From positions 1,334,001 through 1,372,843 of the forward strand of contig WPIO01000109.1 of assembly GCA_009760855.2 (NCBI GenBank): DNA of 38,843 nucleotides, written 5' to 3'. The notes under the pieces were generated by a model. That model was not told the DNA's origin. It worked only from the letters and a program-made list of their open reading frames with translations, and ran no database searches. Both the position numbers and the translations under genes were made by a program. This stretch comes from Cristatella mucedo. Its lineage: Eukaryota > Bryozoa > Phylactolaemata > Cristatellidae. Shown here piece by piece: positions 11,430 to 21,104 of the stretch (its first letter is position 1; every line of letters begins with the position of its first letter).

Positions 11430-12880
11430 TGATAGCACCTTCCAACCTACTAATGAAAGACATAAGATCCGATTACCAGTTACTGGGTATTTGCTTGTAA
11501 GCCAGTCAGTTATCCATAACTTATGAATGATAGGATTTGCAATAAATGGGAAACAGAAGTGACTGTTGATAAGGAGCACATATTCAAAAGCAAATGGTAG
11601 GTCTAAAATGTAACACACTCGTCTGATAATATTGTGAATGGAAATAAACTTGCAGCCATACTAATTACTCGAAGCTGATGTTGCACTTGCTTAGTAATTA
11701 AAAATGGTGTGACGCTTCCCAAGAGGTCTCACAAGTTATGAAAATGTAGGACGTGCATTCCATCATAATATTGTAACTCATAATAATCCATCATAGTATT
11801 GTAACGACATATCTGAAGGCACAATGCTACTAAACAAGTCATTTTGGCAATATTTCTCACAGATTATAAACAGCAGTCACATAATTCATATTTCTATATA
11901 CTTGAGGACAGTTTATGAAATCAGGGTATTTGAGGCTCCTCATAATATGATAATAATGCAATGCCAAAAAAGCAATACAATGTGACTGACTGGAGGAATC
12001 CCAAGCGGCTGCTGGCATTCAAAGCCATTGTAAACGGCGCCTGGGAAATAGAAATCGTAAGAGCAAGCACGTTTGCATAGACGACTGCTCATACACTGCA
12101 TGTCACAATTGCTACATACACAAGCTTAAAAAAACAGCAGCATGTTACAATCAATCACATGCTGCATCAACGTCATCAACAATGTTTTCAAAACAGAAAT
12201 AAAAAGTAAAGTAAAGAGTAAAGTCACGAGATACTAAGAATGTACATCCAGTCTGCTTGCACTTTAGAGAAGTGGCTAAATTAGATGAAAGGGAGGCACA
12301 TAAGACGTGATTTAATTCGTAGCAACTGATTACGAGCCGTTTTAAGGAATCTTGGCTGGCAATTGAAGCTGCAGGTAATATATCACATGCCAAGCTGGAG
12401 GATTATTTTTCAGCCTAACGGATTTCAGCCCAGTATAATGTATCACCGTCTGTAACTCCACGAAGCCATACAGATTATGTGGGAGTTATGCAGAAAAGGT
12501 TAGCAATAAGCACTCATGGCCTAAGCAGCTTTCGGTACATAGTCGGTAGACAACGGACATCATCTCACGCAGCAAAGACAAACTGGGGAACATTAAAGAG
12601 TCAGGAGAGCAGTTCAAGTAGTGAGTAGCATAAGAGTATCAGCTCAGGACCAATGAAAATGATGAACTACAGTTCGCAACTAGAGAGTAGTTGTCGTTGC
12701 GTAAGAATTGTGGAAGCAAGTTCCACAGTCTAAGACCTGAAGACCTAAAGTTTTTGTAGCTAAAGGTCTTTACAGACATTTAAGCCTGCTAGGGCTCAAG
12801 GGAAATTGGACAAGTAGATGAAGGGGAAAGCACTTGAGACCAAAGTTACGTTAAGGGAGCTGAATACAAGCCATCCTAGA
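11430..12880 (+). repeat. unidentified long repeat family, copy 3 (3' portion)
   Basis: This aligns by eye with about 9940-10850 of copy 2, with about 600 extra bases (roughly 12130-12760) that are missing or unrecognisable in copy 2. Part of that extra segment (12460-12750) recurs at 33991-34265, which shows it belongs to a dispersed repeat rather than to single-copy DNA. No protein family was recognised and there are stops in all frames. Confidence 0.55.
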
Positions 12881-14050
12881 GCATTTGGCAAGTAGTTGAA
12901 CCAGCAGTTTCTGTATCGCATTCCCAATCGAAGGTTTATGTTTCAGCCTATGACAATTCAGCCTATTCATAATGAACACCATCCACAAACTCCGGTTTCA
13001 CACACAAGCCATATCATGCACATACTCTAGAAATGTATACAGCAATGCAGTTTCCGGCAAAAACGGGTGTTATTTAGCCTTTCTTGAAATATTTCGGATC
13101 AAAATCATCCGAAAAGTACCAGCACTCCTTAAATAGAAGGGCAAAGTTAAGCACAAGGGAAAACTCAAAACAGGTTGAACAAACATTACCCAAAACTTGA
13201 GAAATTACTGCTGATGCACATGAAGACGGGACGGTTGAAGCACAAAGGGTTGACCGAGCATGGTTAAATGGAGCCAGCCCGGCCTGCTACCAGCGACGTC
13301 ATTCAGCAGCTCACTTCCACTTCCGCTTAACTGCTGTGACGCAGCGTCCCAAAGGTGACAAATAGTCCATGCAATGACAGCAAGAAACCATGCAATGGAT
13401 ACCCTTTTGCCCTGAGTCGCATGCAGTGTGGCAAGACTGGAACAGAGCAGCGAGCCATTTAGTCATGGTCAACAGAATAGGTTTCGAAAAAGAAGAATCC
13501 AAGGTCGAAAGAGATTCTTATGCTGGTCATGCAGGATGACCCGATTGGTACAGCACGGTACTGTGTTGCTGTACGCTTGGCTCAAACTATTCTGCCATAT
13601 CTCTCAAGCTCCTAAGATACATTGGGGTCAAATAGGTCAAAGTAAGATAGGAGTACTAACAACGCAATTCGGCAGTACGAACACCACCACTTCTCTTATC
13701 CCCTGGCTATAGCAACAGCAGACAGCAAACAGTGCAGAAGACCAGAGCTTGCGACTGAAGAAACTAGAGCTAGTGTTACAATCACCAAGTACGAAGGCTA
13801 GTTTGCTCTACGTGTTCATTCGCGCATTTTCAATCTGCAAAAACATTCTTCGGAACAAAACCTGTCTCATCTGGTTCGTTGGAGAGCAAGCCTTGGCTGA
13901 TCATGTGCATATGATTGCCCCATAGCAAGCATGCAGCAATTCAGGTTTTCCGATAACATAACTTTGGACAAATGCACTTAATAAAGTAGCACCCATTAAT
14001 TATCAATGCAATTAAGGCTATTCTGAGAAGAGCCGTTCATTCGATGTGAA
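12881..14050. other. no gene recognised
   Basis: A 94-codon frame on the plus strand (13428-13712) is present, but has no motif, no supporting splice sites and no conserved partner in the window. I regard it as chance. No transposon signature was seen. Confidence 0.35.
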
Positions 14051-14054
14051 CTGC

Positions 14055-14140
14055 CGTCTTCTTCAGGTCAGCAAATGTGTATGGCACATGTTCGTACAAC
14101 CGAGGTCGTAGGTTAAATCCCTTTGTGGGAAAACTTTAAT
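14055..14140 (+). repeat. second tRNA-like fragment
   Basis: GTCAGCAAA is followed by CAACCGAGGTCGTAG and the B-box-like GGTTAAATCCC near 14111, then GTGGG. The order matches the fragment at 2365-2440. GTCAGCAAA also follows the hairpin of repeat copy 1. No full cloverleaf is formed. Inference: a decayed tRNA-derived element. Confidence 0.25.
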
Positions 14141-14399
14141 TTCTTATGGCCAGTTTTGGTGACAGCCGATAATGGTCCACTGCCACTAATAAAAGGACGC
14201 TGTTTAATAAGCTGAGATCTAATCACTTATAGCGATAGCTTTTTCATAGTGTGCAGTGGTCTCTCAATTTAGTTATTACCTCGACACTAATCTTGTCGCC
14301 AGGTTCCATCCGAATGTTATTACGCCTTTTTGAGCGTCAATGGCTAGCTATGGCCATTTTCACCAAACTCTGCTTTCATTTTTGTGCATGACCGTGGTG

Positions 14400-15020
14400 G
14401 TGAGCAGCATGCTGTTGGCCTGTGCATGTTTATGCAAAAGAGTCTGTGTGTAGGTAGGTGGGTGTGCTTGCAAGAATAAGCTGATGCATATATCTTTTAG
14501 GTCGTCCGTGTACAGCTGTAGCTGTAGGTGTTGATAGTGATATTGGGTTTGTGTTTGTGTGTGTGTTTTTGTGCTCCAACATTTGTACGACCTACTTTCC
14601 CATGCATGTGCAAGCATTTTAACACCAGCTTTACTTAAACTAAGCTGTCGGCTGTCAAAATTAGCAATCATAAAGTTAGCATGCCTTTACAATAAACAAA
14701 TATAGTACTGTTGCTAATAGTTTCTAGGAACTGCAACATTATTTTTTTTTTAGGATTGTGTGGATGCCTTTGCGTGCTCTTGTTCTTCATGTACGTGTGT
14801 CCTTTTGTGTTTGTGTGTACATGCATTTCCGCAGTTGCGTTTCCAGCATTTGTGTGGGTTTGAGCAGGTTGAGGCACGTTATGTGTGCTAACGTGTATGT
14901 ATTTGCTCATCTTTGTGTGCATGTGCATGTGCATGTGTTTATTTGTGTGTTCATTTGCGTGTGCATACCTGTTTTTGTGTGTGCACGAGTGTGCATGCAT
15001 GTGTGGGGAGTGCGGGTGGT
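14400..15020. repeat. TG-rich alternating purine-pyrimidine low-complexity block
   Basis: The plus strand is dominated by interrupted TG dinucleotides, with dense runs near 14550-14575 and 14800-15005, including repeated GTGCAT hexamers at about 14920-14936. All frames on both strands stay open here only because of composition, giving Cys/Val-rich readings on the plus strand and His/Thr-rich ones on the minus strand. They are not genes. Such tracts are known to be able to adopt Z-DNA and to be length-variable; whether this one does is untested. Confidence 0.75.
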
Positions 15021-15735
15021 TTTGGTGTCAGCAATGGCCTGTCTTATTACCAAGTTATTGGCAACGCAACTGACAAAAGTTCTGATACACTCAGTCATGA
15101 CACTGTTATGATAATTATCGAGCATGGCGAGTGAATTCACAGCGCCACTACAATGGCAATATATTAAAGTTGTGATAGAGAATGCAGGGTAGCCTCAGTA
15201 AGTGCATAACATCAAACCGAATTATGGTGCTTTTAATAAAGACACTTATCACTGCACTAATGGAAGACGCTGGGCCGACACATCGATGATGGGGGCCACA
15301 TCAATCCATCGCACTGGGAGCATTTCATTTATCAGCAGTACGTTATGTGTGTCTCTATCTGGGATTTCTTCTGCATAGGTTCTCCAACTCAAAGGCTGTT
15401 TCAATACACCCAAATTTATATATATCTCCACGTTCGAATCTGAGCTTACTTTGGGAATCTCTGCATAATATAGCATGTTCCCTTCAATTAAATGACTGCT
15501 AAACATCTGCCACAATAAATAATGCATAAATGTGTAATACACTCATGCTACTCTCATAGGGTATGGAGCATCGGTCAGTTCCTGATGAAGCACTGCAGTC
15601 GCCTCTATGTAGCCCTCAACCATTTCTGTACTGACCAATACTCACCTGCCAATTTATATAAGAAAATGAGACGAAAATGCCAAATTGTAGGCCAATACGG
15701 TGACTACAGACTCCTTCATTTCACTGTCGACTCAA
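15021..15735. other. no gene recognised; flank of the copia remnant
   Basis: Short frames occur on both strands but none has a motif. Part of it may be unrecognisable upstream sequence (gag) of the copia remnant that follows. No LTR was found. Confidence 0.35.
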
Positions 15736-15739
15736 CTCC

Positions 15740-16335
15740 TGCCAGCTTCCACCACAGCTGAAACGGCTGATAGATTCGGGAGCTATGCAGCATATGTGCA
15801 ACGAGCCCGAGCACTTTAAGTACTGTGAGATAATTTTTCACCACCTCGCGGTGGGTGACGGAGAAATACTTGATGCAACCTGCACGGGTACTGTGCTTTG
15901 TCAGGTGCATGTAGGTACTGCACGGTGTGATGCCGAATTTAGAGATGTTTTGCTTTTACCCATGCTTGCCAAGAAACTTTTTTCTTTAAGCAGGCTGTGA
16001 TAAAGTCAATTTAAAGAGACAGTGATCATCTGTTTCTGACCAATCTTCGGTCAACGGACGTGGCTGCTGCTGGAGTAAGAGCAGGGAGACTTTTCTATCT
16101 GCTAGGTAATTCTATGAGACAACAAGCAGTATCGGCTGCTCACGCAAGCGAATCAGACAAATCTTTTCATCTTTGGCACCAGCAGTACGGCCATATTGCA
16201 GATGGGAGCCTGGATATGCTGAAGGCCAAGGTTTCGTTAAGTAGTGTTCCAACCTAATCACATAGCCGTCAGCTTCTGCAAAGCCTGCCCATAACAAAAG
16301 CAGCATGCCAACCCCATCCCAAGGGTCCGAGGAAA
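15740..16335 (+). pseudogene. Ty1/copia retrotransposon pol remnant (protease to GAG-pre-integrase)
   Basis: Three frames must be joined to read it. The first (about 15740-16000) carries IDSGAMQHM, the copia protease active-site pattern (D-S-G-A followed by H-M), then VGDGEIL and FRDVLLLPMLAKKLFSLSRL, which matches the usual end of the protease and linker region. The second (16060-16257) gives GRLFYLLG and then HLWHQQYGHIADGSL, the GAG-pre-integrase region with the two zinc-binding histidines near 16177-16194. The third supplies C-x2-C near 16277-16288, completing an HHCC finger. Stops at 15998 and 16255 and two frame changes make it nonfunctional. The integrase core, reverse transcriptase, RNase H and LTRs were not found. 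Assignment to copia is firm; the subfamily is not determined. Confidence 0.8.
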
Positions 16336-17454
16336 ACACAGCACATTTCCTGAAGAAACCTCTGTGGAAACACGAACGCACAACGTTGGTGCCACCCCAG
16401 TTGGACTCTGCCCACCCATGTGACCAGCACTGGCTGATCAGAAAAGGTCATTGTAGGCTGAATCAGCTTCACACCCATTGTGCCAGAGGATTTCACCTTG
16501 ACTTGCAGTAAATCACTGACTGACTCAGGACGCCGGCCATTTTCGGAGGGGCAGACCACTGCTGATTGGCTGCTGCTAGACCAACAGGCCTCTTCTAAGG
16601 CCACACAGGCTATGGATGAAAAGAACTAATCAGAGCTTGATCATTAATAGTAACCAGTTGTATTAAGATTAGTAAGCATGATTACTTGCTCAGCCAAAGG
16701 ACCGTGATTCTTGAGGACTACCAAATCATGCAGCCCTGGATTGCTTGTTCTGTATCCATATCTGATACAGTCCATTTTTTGTTTATTCGATTATTTAATA
16801 CAGATTTGATACAGTGGGATCTATCAGGATTGGTCTCGCATGTCTCTCTGGAAAGAGTCGCTTCCTTGACCAAGCTATGCTGCACATCAAAACTTGGTGG
16901 CATGTTTTTCTCTTAGACTAAATACTTACGACTTGTTATCTTTGTTAACTTTATTGAAACCCTAGGCTGACAGCGATCTTTGTATGCATACCACGTGCCT
17001 GTCAATTGTATCTAAGTTCTGATTTGTATTAGTGAGCATGCCACTGCTAACCATGCAAACGTGATTGTTTCAAAGCATATGCAGAGTGCCTAAAAATAGA
17101 GTCAGTTCTCTATAAGCACTAGCCACATGACCTAACCTTTAGCAAGCATCTCTCTAACCTTAAATTCCGTGAGGTGAAAACAGCATTATAAGATATCAGC
17201 TCGGTCAAAGCACCTCAAGAACTATGATTGCAATAGCGAACCATTTGAGTGCCATGAATTGTGAAATTCTGTTGAATGAACCTGAGCTCATAGCTTCCAA
17301 TGACGGGCAAAGTAGTCCTGTTATTGCAGCTTTAGTAAAAGCTTGGAAACAGACAGTTTATGTTGGGGAGAAAAGTTCTAAGTAAGAACCGTGCACAATA
17401 TGATAAAGACGACCACTTACACCTACTTTGGCAAAACCACTAGAATATGGCTAT
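16336..17454. other. no gene recognised
   Basis: If the copia element once continued into integrase here, it has decayed beyond recognition. There are stops in all frames and no repeat shared with the rest of the window was noticed. Confidence 0.35.
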
Positions 17455-17800
17455 GGCGCCTGCAAGCCGAACGAACAAGCAGCAATAAAAGAGGTACTGC
17501 AGTGGCTGGAGAACAAGCAGGCTGCAGCTGGCAATCGATCTGCAAGGTCAGTGGGATGGGCCGTCACCCAAAGGCTAGAGGGAGCTCAGTCCATCTAGGC
17601 TACTTGGCTTGCTGTACGGTTACAGCTGGGATCTGCATCCAACAAAATCTTTGAAAGCTGCCACTTTCGGGTTGGCATAATGAGGATGGTCAACAATTAT
17701 TAGCCATGACACGAGGTATTAGTTCAGTTAACTGGTGTGGATCAATATGTAAATGCAGTGTTGTTAGCCAAGACTTGAAAAACAAACTTCTCAAACCATC
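17455..17800 (+). repeat. partial copy of the unidentified repeat family
   Basis: Landmarks shared with copies 1 and 2 occur in the same order: a GTACTGCAGTGGCTGGAG-like start, GAGGGAGCTCAGT, GGCTTGCTGTACGGTTACAG, GGGATCTGCATCC, then GATCAATATGTAAATGCAGTG and AGCCAAGACTTGAAAAA. Related pieces occur near 19100, 19590 and 20650. In one frame the middle part reads RELSPSRLLGLL; the piece at 19590 gives RELSSESMLRLLDGYG. This suggests the block derives from coding sequence, although each copy also contains stops. Confidence 0.5.
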
Positions 17801-18016
17801 TCCACCTGAAAACTTACTGGCTTCATTCTTTCACTCCTTACAGGCTTGGCATCTTCTTTCAGATTTTGGTCGAGTCTCGTGACTGCTTCTACCACAATGA
17901 GATAGTCTCAATCAGCCTTTTGGCATTGATTATCTCTCTCGATGAGGGACATAATCACAGCTTCAAGTGACAGGTGTAAGGGTTCGAGAGATGTTCATTA
18001 ATTCGCAAGCATCGGA

Positions 18017-18400
18017 ATGAGGCACCTTGGTCATGGCAGCAACCAGCAGAATGAAAGCGATGACGATTGCGACGTCAACAGTTCCACCGATGACAGCATA
18101 AAGAAGAGCCGAGCCAAGGAAAGGCTTCAACGAACCATACAGGCTGCAAAGATGGTCCACGATCGTCGGGTCGATCAGGAGAAGTTCGATCGCGAGAAGC
18201 AGTAGCTCAATATGGAAGACCAGGAGCAGCTCCCAAAGCTGCAGGAAAAGGTGACAGCCATGAGCCATACAGTAGCACTGCATCCCCAGAGAATTGTTTT
18301 CAGGCATACTTTTGCACCAGTTGTGGCCTCTCGTAATTTACTGAGAAAATTCCATCATCCTCAATCCTCCCCGACGCCTGTGGCTCTGACCTACAAGTAG
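18017..18400 (+). pseudogene. unrecognised charged reading frame with one in-frame stop
   Basis: From the ATG at 18017 the frame runs 63 codons to a TAG at 18206, then stays open in the same phase for another 64 codons to the TAG at 18401. Before the stop the protein is rich in Asp, Glu, Lys, Arg and Gln (DDSIKKSRAKERLQRTIQAA), with coiled-coil character. The reading resumes with MEDQEQLPKLQEKVTAM, which has the same character, as if one sense codon had mutated to TAG. The minus strand is also open (17963-18307) and reads hydrophobic, but that is expected as the complement of Asp/Lys-rich codons. No family was recognised. It may be a decayed exon, a transposon ORF1 or chance. Confidence 0.3.
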
Positions 18401-18564
18401 CCTTGCTTAGCTACAGAAACTTGGATGCAGTTGTCCCCACAACTTTAGCCGTGCTATTTATCTGCACCTTCCCTACTGTGGATGTCCCAGCAGCAGAAAC
18501 AATTTTTCTGGACATTTTAGCCTGACTGCATCATTGAGGTACTTGTAGCACTAGGAGTCTTTCT

Positions 18565-18735
18565 CTAGCGGGAGCTAACGTGGCGCCTGTGGTTGCTTGG
18601 CTGGTTAGTCAAGCTCTTCGATCTCCTCTGCTGCATCCCCGGCCTGTGAAGAGCAGTGGCAGCTGCTGCAATAGCCGCAGATGCAGCCGCAGCACGCCAG
18701 CAATTCAGAAAATAAACGGAAGCTTCGTCCATTAT
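18565..18735. repeat. GCN/CAG-rich triplet patch
   Basis: Imperfect GCA/GCC/CAG triplets around 18650-18700 give an Ala-rich reading on the minus strand. Similar patches lie at about 5570-5650, 19995-20150 and 20835-20885. They look like decayed triplet repeats rather than coding sequence. Confidence 0.4.
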
Positions 18736-19089
18736 GTATTCCCTTTTAGAGACTGGAAAGTTATAGTTTTTATGGAAAGTAAGTACATCGACACTGCTTG
18801 ACATTCTTCAAAGAACTGCCGAGATTGTGTTGTAGCTGTGCTGCTCTTCATAAGGCAGAACAAGACATGCATTACTCGATCCGTGGTATAGACGAAGCGT
18901 GTGAAAAGCAGCTAGTCAAGACACATCTGTCGCATAAGAACGAGGTGAATCCATACCGCGCAAGCAGATGCCTAAGTTGTAAGCTGTTCTCCTATCTGGG
19001 CAGTGGGCTACACTTTATTAACCGCTGCATGAAGCATCCCCACCAGTAGTCCCAACATTGTGTCAATGCATTTGATCGCCGTCAGCCTG

Positions 19090-19410
19090 CTACCTCCATG
19101 CAGACGACGACTTCAGAGGTGAGAGCTAGAAGAAGCTGTGCACAGAGAGAATGCTATCATTGGCTATTGCTGTGTCCAGCAGCTAGCAATGTCTTGCTAC
19201 AGAAACTATGACGAAGTTGTATCACAACAGCTGTTCATTTGATAAGTGGCGAACGACTAACTGTTAGACGCCGGCCACATCTGGTTGGCATAAGGGTAGA
19301 AACTAAGTTTCATCACACTGAATATGCTGTAGTAAAGTTGACTGGTGGGAATCAATATAAAACACGGTGCTGTAAGCTAAGATTGAGAAAAACGAACTTC
19401 GTGTAGCAAT
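19090..19410 (+). repeat. partial copy of the unidentified repeat family
   Basis: GCTAGAAGAAGCTG, the TGGCTATTGCTGTG block, TCTTGCTACAGAAACTATGA, the CTGGTTGGCATAAGG block, and GGGAATCAATATAAAACACGGTG followed by TGTAAGCTAAGATTGAGAAAAACG align in order with 6930-7210 and 17560-17790. Diverged and noncoding. Confidence 0.4.
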
Positions 19411-19579
19411 TTTAACTGCAACACTTGATAATGCAATTCAAAAGATGGCAAAGAACAATAATCTTTTTATAGCAAGACAAAAAGATGTGCAAAGGCCAGT
19501 TTTTCATGGAGTGTGGTTTTTAAGTATGAAGGGTGGAAGAACAGCACGAAGTTGACCTAAGGACAACTGAGGCAGAACG

Positions 19580-19800
19580 CATAATGAATTGCTACAACAT
19601 CTGCAAGCTGGTCGATCTGGTTGCAGCAAAAGATCTACAAGTTGTGCTAGAGATCCTGAAAGCTCAGTAGCGTGGCAACGGCACGGAAGGGCCAGAGGGA
19701 GCTCAGTTCAGAGAGCATGCTCCGCCTGCTGGACGGCTATGGCCGAAACCTGCATCAGGCCGTGGCTTCCCTCTCTCCGTGTCTGCCCCGTGCATGAGCT
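19580..19800 (+). repeat. partial copy of the unidentified repeat family, best-preserved GCCTGCTGGACGGC block
   Basis: AGAGGGAGCTCAGTTCAGAG, then CGCCTGCTGGACGGCTATG and ACCTGCATCAGGCCGTGGCTT, match 8685-8765 and 17575-17640. In one frame this reads RELSSESMLRLLDGYGRNLH, similar to the reading at 17.58 kb. Another frame just upstream reads YNICKLVDLVAAKDLQVVLE. The frames do not connect without indels. It may derive from a coding gene or from an element's ORF; the family is not recognised. Confidence 0.4.
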
Positions 19801-19989
19801 AAGCGATCGGAGCTCGGTCAAACAGATCGAGCCAACATAGAGCAGCCGCGCTGGCCCGGTAGGCATGAGCGGCACCTGTAAGCAGACCTCCGTTACCACC
19901 AATTCACTAACCGAACTTGGACTATTGCTTTCTTTCAGATATGGCCAGCACTCTGCTGCACGAAGCTGGGGTTTCTATGAGTTCATAGG

Positions 19990-20165
19990 TAATAGTTGCT
20001 ATGGCTGCTACTGCTGATGCTGCTTCGGCTGCAGTGGCGATCACTTCTAATGCTGACGCTGATTTTTTTATGCTGTCACCACAACAGCTACTGGTGCCCT
20101 GCTGCTTCAGCTGCTGCTGCCGATGGTGCTGCTGCTGTCCCTGCAGCTTCAAAGATTCTTCATGC
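19990..20165. repeat. degenerate GCT/GCN triplet-repeat tract
   Basis: Imperfect GCT/CTG triplets run through most of this segment and keep several frames open with Ala-, Leu-, Cys- or Gln-rich readings. Composition explains the open frames, so no gene is called. Confidence 0.6.
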
Positions 20166-20639
20166 CTACAGCCACTATCGGGACCTTAGAAGACCAGATA
20201 CTTCTAGCATCAGCACTCTTTCAATATTGAAAAAATGTACAGCTTCAAAGAAAAGATTAGCTCGTTCATAAAAAATATTAAATCACCCACAAAGACTAAA
20301 CTATTTGATGTCTGCTGCCCATGTTGCTTGCAGCCTGGTTATGGGATCCACTGAGCTTGTCCGGCAGCGACCACAGCCCAATCAGCAATCTCCCTGGTGA
20401 CTTGCTCGGCTCGATCTTGGACTGGCACAGCCGACCTTGGACAGGCACCACAAAAGTGTGCATAAGCAAGCAGCTCATTGCTGAGCTGCTGACAGCATCA
20501 CGTGCGAGTGAAGCAGTGAGCCTACAACTGCTTCGATGAGGCTCGTTTCATCCTCACTGAGGCCGTGAACTCGATCGGTTTCGACCAGCTAAATGTCGAA
20601 AACAGCCACTTTTTATTCATTTAAGGGAGAGAGGCAAAC

Positions 20640-20735
20640 GTTGTAAGCCCATGGAACGAGGTATTAGTCAAACTACCTGATGGAGATCAATATGCAAAAA
20701 CAGTGCTATAAGCCAAGACTGCCACACAGTGCCAC
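20640..20735 (+). repeat. short partial copy of the unidentified repeat family
   Basis: ACGAGGTATTAGTCAAACTA, GGAGATCAATATGCAAAAACAG and GCTATAAGCCAAGACTG match 17708-17775 closely and 7160-7195 more loosely. Confidence 0.45.
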
Positions 20736-20927
20736 TGCGTGGACAGGCACATTTGCCCATGAAATAGGCCGTACGTTCGAGCAAAGCAAAGAAGTGACGA
20801 CCACTAGCCTAAGCAAGGAGGCTAGTGCTGAGACTCCATCGGCAGCAGCACTGGCAGCATGCCGTAGCTGCAGACGCTGAACTGCTCGTGGTCGTTGTCA
20901 CTATTTGTCAGTTCCGGCCTCTCACTC

Positions 20928-20946
20928 CTCTCTCTCTCTCTCTCTC
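20928..20946. repeat. (CT)n microsatellite
   Basis: About nine and a half uninterrupted CT units. Confidence 0.9.
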
Positions 20947-21104
20947 GAAATATAGTTTTTTCCTCATGCACGGGCTACTCAGTGCACTGAGAAAGATAGG
21001 CTGCTGCTGTAGGGCTACGGCTGGAACCTTCTCCAGCTACGGCTATAATTGCAGAAACACGGACAGAGGCGTCGATGCAATTGCGGCTGATAATTAAATT
21101 ACCC

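Noticed and set aside
13428-13712. 94-codon frame rich in basic residues
   Set aside because: No motif, no splice context and no second copy; within chance expectation for a 39 kb window.
14360-15140. Overlapping Cys/Val-rich and His/Thr-rich open frames on both strands
   Set aside because: They follow directly from the TG-rich composition, which avoids stop codons in all frames; no family motif is present.
17963-18307. Hydrophobic minus-strand membrane protein
   Set aside because: It is the complement of a charged plus-strand frame, which by itself produces hydrophobic codons; no conserved membrane-protein motif was seen.
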